NCBI GenBank assembly: GCA_016718155.1
Contig: JADKEH010000044.1
Location: 248,001 to 312,000, forward strand
DNA: 64,000 bases
Origin: Candidatus Rhodoferax randersensis
Lineage (GTDB): Bacteria > Pseudomonadota > Gammaproteobacteria > Burkholderiales > Burkholderiaceae_C
Reading direction: 5' to 3'
The notes below the pieces were generated by a model, which was not told the origin of the DNA, did not search any database, and worked only from the letters and a program-made list of their open reading frames with translations. The position numbers were made by a program, and so were the translations under genes. Below are positions 51,649 through 61,177 of this stretch, one piece after another (the first letter of the stretch is position 1; each line of letters opens with the position of its first letter).

Positions 51649-52878
51649 TCAAAAGGCCCCCACAAACCAGTCCTTGATTTGGCCAAAGGCGGTCTTCATC
51701 GAGCCGTTCTTCTGCGCCACCTTGAGGCCGCGCATACGTGCATAGCGGGCCTCTTCCAGCAAACCCATGACGGTGGCGGCGCGTGGCTGCGCCACCATGT
51801 CGGACAGACCGCCGGCGTACTTGGGCAAGCCGCGACGCACCGGCTTGAGGAAGATGTCCTCGCCCAGCTCGACCATGCCCGGCATCACGCAACTGCCACC
51901 AGTCAGCACCACACCGGATGACATCACTTCTTCATAGCCCGAGTCGCGCATGACCTGGTGCACCAAGGAGAAGATCTCCTCGATGCGTGGCTCGATCACA
52001 CCGGCCAGGGCCTGGCGGCTGAGCAGTCGGGGGCCGCGGTCACCCAAGCCTGGCACTTCGACCTGCGTCTCCGGATCGGCCAGCAATTGCTTGGCACAAC
52101 CACTCTCCACCTTGATGTCCTCCGCGTCCTTGGTCGGCGTGCGCAGCGCCATGGCGATGTCGCTGGTGATCAGGTCGCCAGCAATCGGGATCACCGCCGT
52201 GTGCCGTATCGCGCCATTGGTGAAGATCGCCACATCGGTGGTGCCCGCGCCAATGTCGATCAGCGCCACGCCCAGCTCGCGCTCGTCCTGGGTCAACACC
52301 GACAGGCTGGACGCCAGCGGGTTGAGCATGAGCTGCTCCACCTCCAGGCCACAGCGGCGCACGCACTTGATGATGTTCTCGGCCGCGCTCTGGGCGCCGG
52401 TCACGATGTGCACCTTGGCCTCCAGACGCAGGCCGCTCATGCCGATGGGCTCTTTCACGTCCTGGCCGTCGATGATGAACTCCTGCGGCTCCACCAGCAG
52501 CAGGCGCTGGTCGGTCGAGATGTTGATGGCCTTGGCGGTCTCGACCACGCGTGCCACGTCGGCCTGGGTTACCTCGCGGTCCTTCACCGCCACCATGCCG
52601 CTGGAATTGATGCCGCGAATATGGCTGCCAGTGATGCCGGTGAAGACGCGCTGAATCTTGCAGTCGGCCATCAGTTCAGCCTCCTTCAGCGCCTGCTGGA
52701 TGCTGTGCACCGTCGCTTCGATGTTGACCACCACACCGCGCTTGAGTCCGTTGCTGGGCGCCACGCCCAGCCCGGCGAGCTTGAGTTCGCCGCCGGGCAG
52801 CACCTCGGCCACCACCACCATCACCTTGGCGGTGCCGATGTCCAGTCCGACGACCAGGTCTTTGTATTCTTTTGCCAT
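51649..52878 (-). CDS. ftsA: Cell division protein FtsA
   Basis: The 409-residue actin-like ATPase tethers FtsZ to the membrane. The phosphate-binding LVVGLDIGTAKVMVVVAEV opens the protein. The SHMA/1C domain has NSSGMVAVKDREVTQADVAR; VALIDIGAGTTDVAIF and SSGVVLTGGSCVMPGMVEL complete the nucleotide site. The C-terminal membrane-targeting helix is the GSMKTAFGQIKDWFVGAF region. The ATG at 52878 is preferred over an upstream in-frame start because MAKEYKDLVVGLD is the family N-terminus. Confidence 0.97.
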   Translation of the reverse strand: MAKEYKDLVVGLDIGTAKVMVVVAEVLPGGELKLAGLGVAPSNGLKRGVVVNIEATVHSIQQALKEAELMADCKIQRVFTGITGSHIRGINSSGMVAVKDREVTQADVARVVETAKAINISTDQRLLLVEPQEFIIDGQDVKEPIGMSGLRLEAKVHIVTGAQSAAENIIKCVRRCGLEVEQLMLNPLASSLSVLTQDERELGVALIDIGAGTTDVAIFTNGAIRHTAVIPIAGDLITSDIAMALRTPTKDAEDIKVESGCAKQLLADPETQVEVPGLGDRGPRLLSRQALAGVIEPRIEEIFSLVHQVMRDSGYEEVMSSGVVLTGGSCVMPGMVELGEDIFLKPVRRGLPKYAGGLSDMVAQPRAATVMGLLEEARYARMRGLKVAQKNGSMKTAFGQIKDWFVGAF

Positions 52879-52903
52879 ATGTTTGCCTAAGTGTTCAGTT
52901 CCG

Positions 52904-53689
52904 CTATTTCTTCTTCGCATCGAGGGCGTGGGTGGTAACCCCCCGCAAGCGAATGGCATACCCGTCGGGGTGACGCAGATCCGCCGTCTCGATGGCCTGC
53001 GGCGTACGCCCGTAGCGCGCTGCCACCTGGGTCATGGTCTTGAGCAGCCGTTGCACGCGCGCCTGCACCTCGGGCGCACCGCCACGCCCCAGCTCCAGCG
53101 TGGCCCCGGTGTCCAGGCGCACGCGCCAACTGCCCTGCCCGGTCAGATCGAGCTGCTCCATTGGCAAGTCGGTGGCCTCAAACAAAGGCTGCAGAACCCG
53201 GTACATCGCCAGCACCGCAGCGCCCTGCCCCTCGGGGCCGCTCAGCCGGGGCAAGGCGTCTTGCTCCACATCACCCACGTTGGCCTCGAACACTTCTCCA
53301 AAGCTGTTGAGCAAGGTGGAGTCGCCCTCGGCGCCCCAGTAAGCCACCGCCTGGTGTTCCTGCAACTCCACCCGCAAGCGATTGGGGAACTCGCGGCGCA
53401 CCAACGCGCGGCGCACCCAGGGCACCGCCTCGAAGGCGGCGCGCGCGCGCGCAAGGTCAAGCGTGAAAAAAGTGCCTGCCAGGCGTGGCGCCACATTGGC
53501 CCGCAGGGTCACCACATTGTTGTGTTCCACGTCCCCCAGCACCGTGATGCCACGAATGGCAAAGAACGGGTGGCGCAAGGCCAACGCCAACGCCATCCCG
53601 AGCAGCGCCAGGACAAACACGACAAACAAGGCCGATGCGGTCATGTTCATCAGTCGAATGTCGAGCGGGATGGCTTGAGCTTCGTTCAT
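52904..53689 (-). CDS. ftsQ: Cell division protein FtsQ
   Basis: The 261-residue bitopic protein links early and late divisome components. A short cytoplasmic part is followed by one membrane helix (ALFVVFVLALLGMALALAL). The POTRA domain begins HPFFAIRGITVLGDVEHNN, and the beta domain has VRREFPNRLRVELQEHQAVA. The ATG at 53689 overlaps the ddl stop codon by 4 bases. Order ddl-ftsQ-ftsA-ftsZ is standard. Confidence 0.95.
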   Translation of the reverse strand: MNEAQAIPLDIRLMNMTASALFVVFVLALLGMALALALRHPFFAIRGITVLGDVEHNNVVTLRANVAPRLAGTFFTLDLARARAAFEAVPWVRRALVRREFPNRLRVELQEHQAVAYWGAEGDSTLLNSFGEVFEANVGDVEQDALPRLSGPEGQGAAVLAMYRVLQPLFEATDLPMEQLDLTGQGSWRVRLDTGATLELGRGGAPEVQARVQRLLKTMTQVAARYGRTPQAIETADLRHPDGYAIRLRGVTTHALDAKKK

Positions 53690-54663
53690 ACCGTCGATTG
53701 GTTCGGGGCCGGATAGTCCAGCGCCGCCAGTTGCAGCAGTTCCACGCACAGATCGGGATAGCTGATGCCGGCCGCCTTGGCCGACATCGGCACCAGCGAG
53801 TGGCCGGTCATGCCAGGCGAGGTATTGATCTCCAGCAGATAGGGCTTGCGGGTGCGCGCATCGATCATCACATCGGCGCGCGCCCAACCCCTGCAACCAA
53901 GCACTTGGTAGGCCTTGAGCACCATCGCCTGGATCGCCTGCTCCTCGCCCGCGGGCAAGCCGCAGGGCACCAGGTACTGGGTGTCGTCGGTGAAGTACTT
54001 GTTCTGGTAGTCGTAGTTGCCCTCGGGCGCCACGATGCGGATCACCGGCAGGGCTCGTGCACCGTCGCCGCTGCCCAATACTGGGCAGGTCACTTCGTCA
54101 CCGCTGATGAACTGCTCGCACAGCACGTCCGCGTCCAGCGCGGCCGCCTGCTCCACGGCGTCCTTCATTTCCGAGTAGCCCGCGACCTTGGCCACGCCGA
54201 TGGAGGAGCCTTCGCGCGCTGGCTTGACGATGACCGGCAAGCCCAGCTCATCCGGGATGGCAATCACCTGCTGTCGGGTGTAGCTGCCGCGCCGCAACAG
54301 GTGGTAGCGGGGTGTCGGCAAACCCTCGGCCATCCACACACGTTTGGTCATGACCTTGTCGATCGCAATACTGGACGCCATCACGCCGGAGCCGGTGTAG
54401 GGAATGCCCAGCAGCTCCAGCGCGCCCTGCACCGTGCCGTCTTCGCCAAAGCGCCCGTGCAGGGCGATGAAGCAGCGCTGAAAGCCCTCACGCTTGAGCT
54501 CACTCAGATCGCGCTCGGCGGGGTCAAACGCATGGGCGTCAACCCCCTTGGACAACAAGGCCTGCAGCACCCCCTGCCCCGACATCAGCGAAATTTCGCG
54601 TTCCGCCGAGGCCCCGCCCATCAGCACGGCAACCCTCCCGAATTTGGCCTTCATTTGACTCAT
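53686..54663 (-). CDS. ddl: D-alanine--D-alanine ligase Ddl
   Basis: The 325-residue ATP-grasp enzyme makes D-Ala-D-Ala. VAVLMGGASAEREISLMSG, ALHGRFGEDGTVQGALELL and YTGSGVMASSIAIDKVMTK are the N-terminal blocks. LPVIVKPAREGSSIGVAKV binds ATP, and LEINTSPGMTGHSLVPMSA carries the metal ligands. The ATG at 54663 overlaps the murC stop codon (ATGA); MKAKFGR three residues later is an alternative start. Confidence 0.97.
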   Translation of the reverse strand: MSQMKAKFGRVAVLMGGASAEREISLMSGQGVLQALLSKGVDAHAFDPAERDLSELKREGFQRCFIALHGRFGEDGTVQGALELLGIPYTGSGVMASSIAIDKVMTKRVWMAEGLPTPRYHLLRRGSYTRQQVIAIPDELGLPVIVKPAREGSSIGVAKVAGYSEMKDAVEQAAALDADVLCEQFISGDEVTCPVLGSGDGARALPVIRIVAPEGNYDYQNKYFTDDTQYLVPCGLPAGEEQAIQAMVLKAYQVLGCRGWARADVMIDARTRKPYLLEINTSPGMTGHSLVPMSAKAAGISYPDLCVELLQLAALDYPAPNQSTV

Positions 54664-56094
54664 GTCGCTTGTCCTGCTTGCGTAGCAAGCTCTGAATTTC
54701 GTAGCATTTCAACCAGTTTTCCCGGCACCGCGCCGATCGATCCGGCGCCCATGCACAGCAGCACATCGTTGGCGCGAACGTTGTCGACAATCGCTTGCGG
54801 CAGGTCGGCGATGTCGTCGACAAACACCGGCTCGACCTTGCCGGCAACCCGCACGGCGCGTGCCAGCGTCCGGCCATCGGCGGCGACGATCGGCGCCTCG
54901 CCGGCCGCATAGACCTCGGCCAGCAACACCGCGTCAGCCTGGCCGATGATCTTGACGAAATCCTCGAAGCAGTCACGCGTGCGGGTGAAGCGGTGCGGCT
55001 GGAAACGCCAGCACCAGGCGCCGGTCCGGGAACGCGCCACGCGCCGCTGCCAGCGTGGCGGCCATTTCGACCGGGTGGTGGCCATAGTCGTCAATCACCG
55101 TGAACATGCCCCCATCTTTGGCTGGCAGCTCGCCGTAACTCTGGAAGCGTCGCCCGACGCCATGAAATTCAGCCAGCGCCTTGAGCACGGCGGTATCGGC
55201 CAGGTTGAGTTCGGTCGCCACGGCAATGGCGGACAGCGCGTTGAGCACGTTGTGCCGCCCCGCCAGGTTCAACACCACCTCCAGATCCGGCAGCACCACG
55301 CCATTGCGGCGCTGCACCGTGAAGTGCATCTGCGCACCCACGGCACGCACGTTGATGGCGCGCACCTGTGCCTCTTCATTGAACCCATAGCTGGTCACTG
55401 GGCAGGTGACCTGGGGACGATGTCGCACACGGCGGCATCATCGGTGCACAGGATGGCCGTGCCGTAGAAGGGCATGCGATGCAGAAAGTCGACAAACGCG
55501 CCCTTGAGGCGGCCGAAGTCGTGACCATAGGTTTCCATGTGGTCGGCATCGATATTGGTCACCACCGCCATCACGGGCGACAGATTCAAGAAGGAGGCGT
55601 CCGACTCGTCGGCCTCGACCACGATGTAGTCGCCTTGCCCCAGGCGGGCGTTGGCGCCGACACGGTTCAGCCGCCCGCCGATGACAAAAAGTGGGGTCCA
55701 AGCCGGCCTCGGCCAGCACGCTGGCGACCAGGCTGGTGGTGGTGGTCTTGCCGTGGGTGCCGGCGATGGCGATGCCCTGCTTCAGGCGCATCAGCTCGGC
55801 CAGCATCAGGGCGCGCGGCACCACCGGAATGCGCCGCTCGCGCGCCGCCAGCACTTCCGGGTTGTCGGCCTGCACGGCGGTCGAAGTCACCACGGCATCC
55901 GCTCCGGCCACGTGGCTGGCGGCATGGCCAACAAAGGTCTCGATTCCCAGTGCAGCGAGCCGCTTGAGGGTGGCACTGTCCGACAGGTCCGAGCCCGAGA
56001 TGGTGTAGCCCAGATTGAGCAACACCTCGGCAATGCCGGACATGCCGGAGCCGCCAACCCCGACGAAGTGAATGTGGCGAATGGCGTGTTTCAT
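54660..56094 (-). CDS. murC: UDP-N-acetylmuramate--L-alanine ligase MurC (three frameshifts)
   Basis: MurC adds L-alanine to UDP-MurNAc. The start is clear (IHFVGVGGSGMSGIAEVLL) with the ATP loop AIAGTHGKTTTTSLVASVL. The frame then breaks three times: an extra A in the run 55686-55690, a missing G in 55413-55416, and an extra A in 55003-55005 (plus-strand bases). Between breaks VEADESDASFLNLSPVMAVV, NLAGRHNVLNALSAIAVA, IDDYGHHPVEMAATLAA and QPHRFTRTRDCFEDF follow in order. Correcting all three gives about 477 residues, the normal size. murC is essential, so errors in the sequence are far likelier than a dead gene. Confidence 0.93.
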
Positions 56095-57206
56095 GCGGTC
56101 AACTCCTCACACGCGGCAACAATCCGTTCGGTGGCCGTGACTTTTTGAAGCGATTTGGCCCGTAAGGCGCAATCCAGAAGCGCGGACCGCTCTGTTTTTT
56201 GTAGCAATTTGGCAAGACTCATCGGACTCAGCTCCGACTGCGGCAGCAGCCAACCCGCGCCCTGATCGACCAGAAAGCGTGCGTTGTGGGTCTGGTGGTC
56301 GTCCACGGCCGAGGGCAGCGGCACCAGCACGGCCGCAGCGCCCACCGCTGCCAACTCGGTCACGGTACCCGCCCCGGCACGACAGATCACCAGGTCGGCA
56401 TCGGCAAACGCCTGTGCCGAGTGATCAATAAAAGGCGTCAAGTCGGCCAGCACGCCGGCGGCGGCGTAGTTGCCGCGTAGCTCGTCGATCTGCTTGACGC
56501 CGCTCTGGTGCAACACTTGCGGGCGCTGGTCTTTTGGAATCAGCGCCAACGCACGCGGCACGATGTCGTTGAGGGCGCGCGCACCCAGGCTACCCCCCAC
56601 CACCAGCAGACGCAGCGGCCCGCTTCGCCCGGCAAAACGCTCGGCCGGGCCAGGACGGTCCAGGAAGGCGCGGCGCAGTGGATTGCCCACCCACTGCGAA
56701 CGCTTGAGCACATCGGGGAAAGCAGTGAAGACCCGGTCTGCCATGCTGGCCAGCACCTTGTTGGCCATTCCGGCCACCGAGTTCTGCTCGTGCAACACCA
56801 GTGGCTTGCCCAGCCAGATACTCATCAGCCCGGCCGGAAAGGTGATGTAGCCGCCCAGCCCCAGCACCACATCGGGCTTGACCCGGCGCAGCACCTGCAG
56901 GCTCTGCCAGCAGGCGCGCAGCAGGCGCCACGGCAACATGGCCAGCGTGACGAAGCCCTTGCCGCGCACACCCGAAAAGTTCAAGGCCTCAAATGCAAAG
57001 CCCTGCTTGGGCACCAGTTGGATTTCCATGCTCGGGTTGGTCGGCGTGCCGGTGCCACCCAGCCAGTGCACCCGCCAGCCGCGTTCGCGCAGCGCCTGTG
57101 CCACAGCGAGGCCAGGGAAGATATGGCCACCGGTACCGCCGGCCATGATCAACGCCGTCTTACCCAAGGTCACGCTTTGCGCAGCGGTTGATGAACTCGT
57201 CGTCAT
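56091..57206 (-). CDS. murG: Undecaprenyldiphospho-muramoylpentapeptide beta-N-acetylglucosaminyltransferase MurG
   Basis: The 371-residue peripheral membrane GT-B enzyme converts lipid I to lipid II. The first glycine loop is LIMAGGTGGHIFPGLAVAQAL; VLGLGGYITFPAGLMS and LVLHEQNSVAGMANKVLA follow. The donor site has LLVVGGSLGARALNDIVP and ADLVICRAGAGTVTELAAVG. The N-terminus carries about 15 extra residues before the conserved strand. Four-base overlaps couple it to ftsW and murC. Confidence 0.97.
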   Translation of the reverse strand: MTTSSSTAAQSVTLGKTALIMAGGTGGHIFPGLAVAQALRERGWRVHWLGGTGTPTNPSMEIQLVPKQGFAFEALNFSGVRGKGFVTLAMLPWRLLRACWQSLQVLRRVKPDVVLGLGGYITFPAGLMSIWLGKPLVLHEQNSVAGMANKVLASMADRVFTAFPDVLKRSQWVGNPLRRAFLDRPGPAERFAGRSGPLRLLVVGGSLGARALNDIVPRALALIPKDQRPQVLHQSGVKQIDELRGNYAAAGVLADLTPFIDHSAQAFADADLVICRAGAGTVTELAAVGAAAVLVPLPSAVDDHQTHNARFLVDQGAGWLLPQSELSPMSLAKLLQKTERSALLDCALRAKSLQKVTATERIVAACEELTA

Positions 57207-58474
57207 CGCCGCCCCCCGTGCATCATCTGGCGGTTCTCAAAATCCACCCGCAACACCACTGCAATCGCGATCAAGTTGACCAGGATGGCCGAGCCGCCGT
57301 AACTCATCAAGGGCAGGGTCAGGCCCTTGGTCGGCAAGGCGCCCAGGTTCACACCCATGTTGATGAAGGCCTGAAAGCCCATCCAGATCGCCACACCCTG
57401 CGCCACCAGGCCAGCAAACACACGGTCCAGCGCAATCGCCTGGCGCCCGATGTGCATCATGCGCCGCGTCAGCCACAGGAACAGGCCGATCACGCACAGC
57501 ACGCCCACCAGGCCAAACTCTTCACCAATCACCGCCAGCAGGAAGTCGGTGTGCGCCTCGGGCAACCAGTGCAATTTCTCCACACTGCCACCCAGTCCGA
57601 CACCAAAAATCTCTCCGCGCCCGATGGCAATCAGCGAGTGGGTGAGCTGGTAGCCCTTGGCCAGCGCATTCTTCTCGCTCCACGGGTCGAGGTAGGCGAA
57701 GATTCGTTCGCGCCGCCAGTCGCTCAAGGCAATCATCACGCCAAAAGCCACCACCAGCACGGTGGCAATCAGCAGGAACATGCGAACGTTGACGCCACCC
57801 AGGAACAGGATGCCCATGGCGATCACGGCAATCACCATGAAGGCGCCCATGTCCGGTTCGGCCAGCAGCAGCAGCCCGACCACCGCCACCGCCACGCCCA
57901 TCGGCCACACGGCGCGAAAGAACCGCTCCTTGACGTCCATCTTGCGCACCATGTAGTCGGCCGCGTAGAGCAGCACGGCGAACTTGGCCAGCTCGGAAGG
58001 CTGAAAGCTCATGGGACCCAGCGAAATCCAGCGCCGCGCGCCGTTGACCACCTTGCCCACGTGCGGAATCAGCACCGCTATCAGCAGCACCAGCGACACC
58101 ACGAACAGCCACGGTGCTGCCGTCTCCCAGGTCGCCAGTGGAACCTGAAAGGCCAGCAGGGCGGCGACAAAGGCAATCGCCACCCACATCACATGGCGAA
58201 TCAGGAAGTAGGTGGGGGTGTACTTGGCAAAGCGCGGATTGTCCGGCATCGCAATCGACGCCGAATACACCATCACCAGCCCCCAGGCCAACAGGGCCAC
58301 GGTGACCCAGACCAGCGGCTGATCGAAGCCCGTCACGCGAGACGTCGCCACCTTGGCGCCCAGACTGCGGGTGGCGCCCAGGCGTATCGGCAGGCCGTCG
58401 GCCGCCGGCTGCATCAGGCCCGAGAACCAGGCCATCATGCGCTGGGTCAGGCTGCTCACGCGGCGCCCTCCCAT
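57203..58474 (-). CDS. ftsW: Division-specific SEDS peptidoglycan glycosyltransferase FtsW
   Basis: The 423-residue protein has about ten membrane segments and polymerises septal peptidoglycan with FtsI. It has a long cytoplasmic N-terminus, then VMVYSASIAM, ARRWISLGPMSFQPSELAKF, AEPDMGAFMVI with the catalytic Asp, LGGSVEKLHWLPEAHTDFLL and GLTLPLMSYGGSAI. VEKLHWLPEAHTDF distinguishes it from RodA in the same window. It overlaps murD by 19 bases. Confidence 0.97.
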   Translation of the reverse strand: MGGRRVSSLTQRMMAWFSGLMQPAADGLPIRLGATRSLGAKVATSRVTGFDQPLVWVTVALLAWGLVMVYSASIAMPDNPRFAKYTPTYFLIRHVMWVAIAFVAALLAFQVPLATWETAAPWLFVVSLVLLIAVLIPHVGKVVNGARRWISLGPMSFQPSELAKFAVLLYAADYMVRKMDVKERFFRAVWPMGVAVAVVGLLLLAEPDMGAFMVIAVIAMGILFLGGVNVRMFLLIATVLVVAFGVMIALSDWRRERIFAYLDPWSEKNALAKGYQLTHSLIAIGRGEIFGVGLGGSVEKLHWLPEAHTDFLLAVIGEEFGLVGVLCVIGLFLWLTRRMMHIGRQAIALDRVFAGLVAQGVAIWMGFQAFINMGVNLGALPTKGLTLPLMSYGGSAILVNLIAIAVVLRVDFENRQMMHGGRR

Positions 58475-59976
58475 TGCACACCGGCCGCGTTGGCCAGCTC
58501 GGCCACGGCGTCACGAAAGGCGTGCGCGCGGTGTTCATAGTTGTCAAACATGTCGAAGCTGGCGCACGCCGGTGACATCAACACGGCGTCACCGGCGTGC
58601 GCCACACGGTTGGCCTGGGCCACCGCATCGGCCATGCTGGCCGCGTCCAACAACGGCACGCCACACGCAGCCAACACGGCCCGGATTTGCGGCGCGTCAC
58701 GGCCGATCAACACCACCGCGCGGGCGTGCCGCGACACTGGCGCGGCAAGCGGCGAGAAGTCCTGCCCCTTGCCGTCACCCCCGAGGATAGCCACCACCTT
58801 GCGCTCGGCGCCCAATCCGTTCAGCGCCGCCACGGTGGCGCCCACGTTGGTGCCCTTGCTGTCGTCAAAAAACTCAACCTCATTGAGCGAACCAATCGAC
58901 TCAACCCGATGCGGCTCGCCCCGGTACTCGCGCAAGCCATACAGCACCGGGCCCAAGGCGCAGCCCGCCGCGCCGCACAGCGCCAGCGCCGCCAGCGCGT
59001 TGACGGCGTTGTGGCGGCCACGGATGCGCAAGGCATCGGCCGGCATCAGGCGCTGGAAGTGCAGTTCCTCTTCCTGATCGCGCTTCTTCTTCAACGTCTC
59101 GTCGGCCTCCAACGCGCGCACCAGCCAGGCCATGCCATTGACCTGCTCGATGCCAAAATCACCTGGGCGCTGCGGCATGTCGGCGCCAAAGGTGACATGC
59201 TGGCGCACCATCGGACGCTGCAGCTTGACGCGCACGGGCTCTGGCAACATGCCCATCACCACCGGGTCCTCGCGGTTGAGCACCATCAGGGTCTGCTTGC
59301 CGAAGATGCGGGCCTTGGCGCTGGCATACGAGGCCATGTCGCCATGCCAGTCCAGGTGGTCCTGCGTCACGTTCAACACGGTGGCGGCGAGTGGCTCGAA
59401 ACCTTCGACCCCGTCCAATTGAAAGCTCGACAGCTCAATCACCCACACCTCGGGCAGGCTGTCCTGGTCAAGACGCTGCGTCAACGTGTCGAGCAGCGTC
59501 GGGCCGATGTTGCCCGCGACCGCCACCGACTTGCCACTGCGCTCGACCAGTTGCCCGGTCAGCGAGGTGACAGTGGTCTTGCCATTGGTGCCGGTCACCG
59601 CCAACACAGCGGGCGCGTAGGCGCGCTGGGCCTTGAGCGCCGCAAGCGCCTGGGCGAAAAGATCCAACTCGCCGGCCATGCGCAGGCCCCGCTGGGCTGC
59701 CGCGGCCTGCAGCGGCGCCACGGAGTCGGGTGACAGACCGGGACTCTTGAACAGCGCCTGATAGTCCAATCCCTCCAGCAGCGCGGCGTCAAGCGCCCCA
59801 CTGACAAAGCGCGCGGTGGGCACTTCGCTTTGCAGTGCCGGCAATTGCGGCGGCGTGCTGCGCGTGTCGGCCACCGTCACCAGCGCGCCGTTGCGAGCGC
59901 ACCAACGCGCCATCGCCAGGCCCGATGCGCCCAGGCCCAGAATCAACACGTGTTGGTTTTCGAACAGTGGCTGCAC
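58456..59976 (-). CDS. murD: UDP-N-acetylmuramoylalanine--D-glutamate ligase MurD
   Basis: The 506-residue ligase adds D-glutamate to UDP-MurNAc-L-Ala. HVLILGLGASGLAMARWC starts domain 1; VLAVTGTNGKTTVTSLTGQL is the ATP loop; VIELSSFQLDG and LNVTQDHLDWHGDM follow. The C-terminal domain has PHRVESIGSLNEVEFFDDSKGT. A GTG start at 59976 is preferred, 2 bases after the true mraY stop codon. The apparent fusion of mraY to murD in the raw frame is due to a frameshift in mraY. It is longer than E. coli MurD (438) because of an insert around residues 280-300 (DETLKKKRDQEEELH). Confidence 0.95.
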   Translation of the reverse strand: MQPLFENQHVLILGLGASGLAMARWCARNGALVTVADTRSTPPQLPALQSEVPTARFVSGALDAALLEGLDYQALFKSPGLSPDSVAPLQAAAAQRGLRMAGELDLFAQALAALKAQRAYAPAVLAVTGTNGKTTVTSLTGQLVERSGKSVAVAGNIGPTLLDTLTQRLDQDSLPEVWVIELSSFQLDGVEGFEPLAATVLNVTQDHLDWHGDMASYASAKARIFGKQTLMVLNREDPVVMGMLPEPVRVKLQRPMVRQHVTFGADMPQRPGDFGIEQVNGMAWLVRALEADETLKKKRDQEEELHFQRLMPADALRIRGRHNAVNALAALALCGAAGCALGPVLYGLREYRGEPHRVESIGSLNEVEFFDDSKGTNVGATVAALNGLGAERKVVAILGGDGKGQDFSPLAAPVSRHARAVVLIGRDAPQIRAVLAACGVPLLDAASMADAVAQANRVAHAGDAVLMSPACASFDMFDNYEHRAHAFRDAVAELANAAGVQWEGAA

Positions 59977-59978
59977 GG

Positions 59979-61158
59979 CTACCTCAACTTGAGCGTGGAC
60001 AGGCCAACCAGGCACAGCAGCATGGTGATGATCCAGAAGCGAACCACCACCTGCGTCTCCTGCCAGCCGCTCTTTCTCGAAATGGTGGTGCAGCGGCGCC
60101 ATCTTGAACAGCCGCTGGCCCTGCCCATACTTGCGCTTGGTGTACTTGAAGTAAGTCACCTGCAGCATCACCGACAAGGCCTCGACCACGAAGATGCCAC
60201 CCATGATGGCCAGCACGATCTCCTGGCGCACGATCACGGCAATGGTGCCCAGGGCGCCGCCCAGGGCCAGGGCGCCCACATCGCCCATGAAGACCTGTGC
60301 CGGATGGGTGTTGAACCACAGAAATGCAAGTCCCGCGCCGGCCATCGCCGAACAGAAAATCAGCAGTTCGCCCGAACCCGGAATGTGCGGGAAGAACAGG
60401 TACTTGGAAAACACCGCGCTGCCGGTGACGTAAGCGAACACGCCGAGCGAGGAGCCCACCATCACCACCGGCATGATCGCCAGGCCGTCGAGCCCATCGG
60501 TCAAGTTGACCGCATTGCTGGAGCCCACGATGACCAGGTAGGTCAGGATCACAAAGCCGAACACGCCCAGTGGATAGCTAACCTCCTTGAAGAAGGGCAG
60601 CAACAAGCCGGCCTTGGGCGGCAAGTTGACATCGAAACCGGACTGAACCCACTTGAAGAACAGCTCCAGCACGCGCAGATTGGAGCTCTCCGAGATGCTG
60701 AACACCAGGTACAACGCGGCCACCAGGCCGATCACCGACTGCCAGAAGTACTTCTCGCGCGAACGCATGCCTTCCGGGTCCTTGTTGACCACCTTGCGCC
60801 AGTCGTCCACCCAGCCGATGGCGCCAAAGCCGAGCGTGACCAGCAGCACGATCCAGACAAAGCGATTGGTCAGATCGAACCACAGCAGGGTCGACACCGC
60901 GATGCACAGCAGAATCAGCACACCGCCCATGGTGGGCGTGCCGCTCTTGCTGAGGTGACTCTGCATGGCGTAGCCCCGGATCGGCTGACCAATCTTCAGC
61001 GCAGTGAGTCTGCGGATCACGAACGGACCGGCCGCCAAGCCCATCAGCAGGGCCGTCAACGCCGCCATCACGGCGCGAAAGGTCAGGTACTGGAACACCC
61101 GAAAGAAGCCAAATTCTGGCGACAAGGACTGTAGCCATTGAGCCAGACTCAAGAGCAT
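59979..61158 (-). CDS. mraY: Phospho-N-acetylmuramoyl-pentapeptide transferase MraY (frameshifted near 3' end)
   Basis: MraY attaches the UDP-MurNAc-pentapeptide to undecaprenyl phosphate, forming lipid I. About ten membrane helices are seen, beginning MLLSLAQWLQSLSPEFGFF. SHLSKSGTPTMGGVLIL, NAVNLTDGLDGLAIMP with the catalytic Asp residues and KMAPLHHHFEK are the hallmark motifs. After HHHFEK one extra T (plus-strand 60073-60075) shifts the frame. In the corrected frame the end reads SGWQETQVVVRFWIITMLL and stops at 59979. This gives 392 residues, the family size. Confidence 0.95.
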
Positions 61159-61177
61159 GGCGGCCTCTGGAGACGTC

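Noticed and set aside
50196..51677. 493-codon plus-strand frame opposite ftsZ
   Set aside because: It is the antisense shadow of ftsZ in GC-rich DNA, with His/Gly/Ala-rich composition and no domain.
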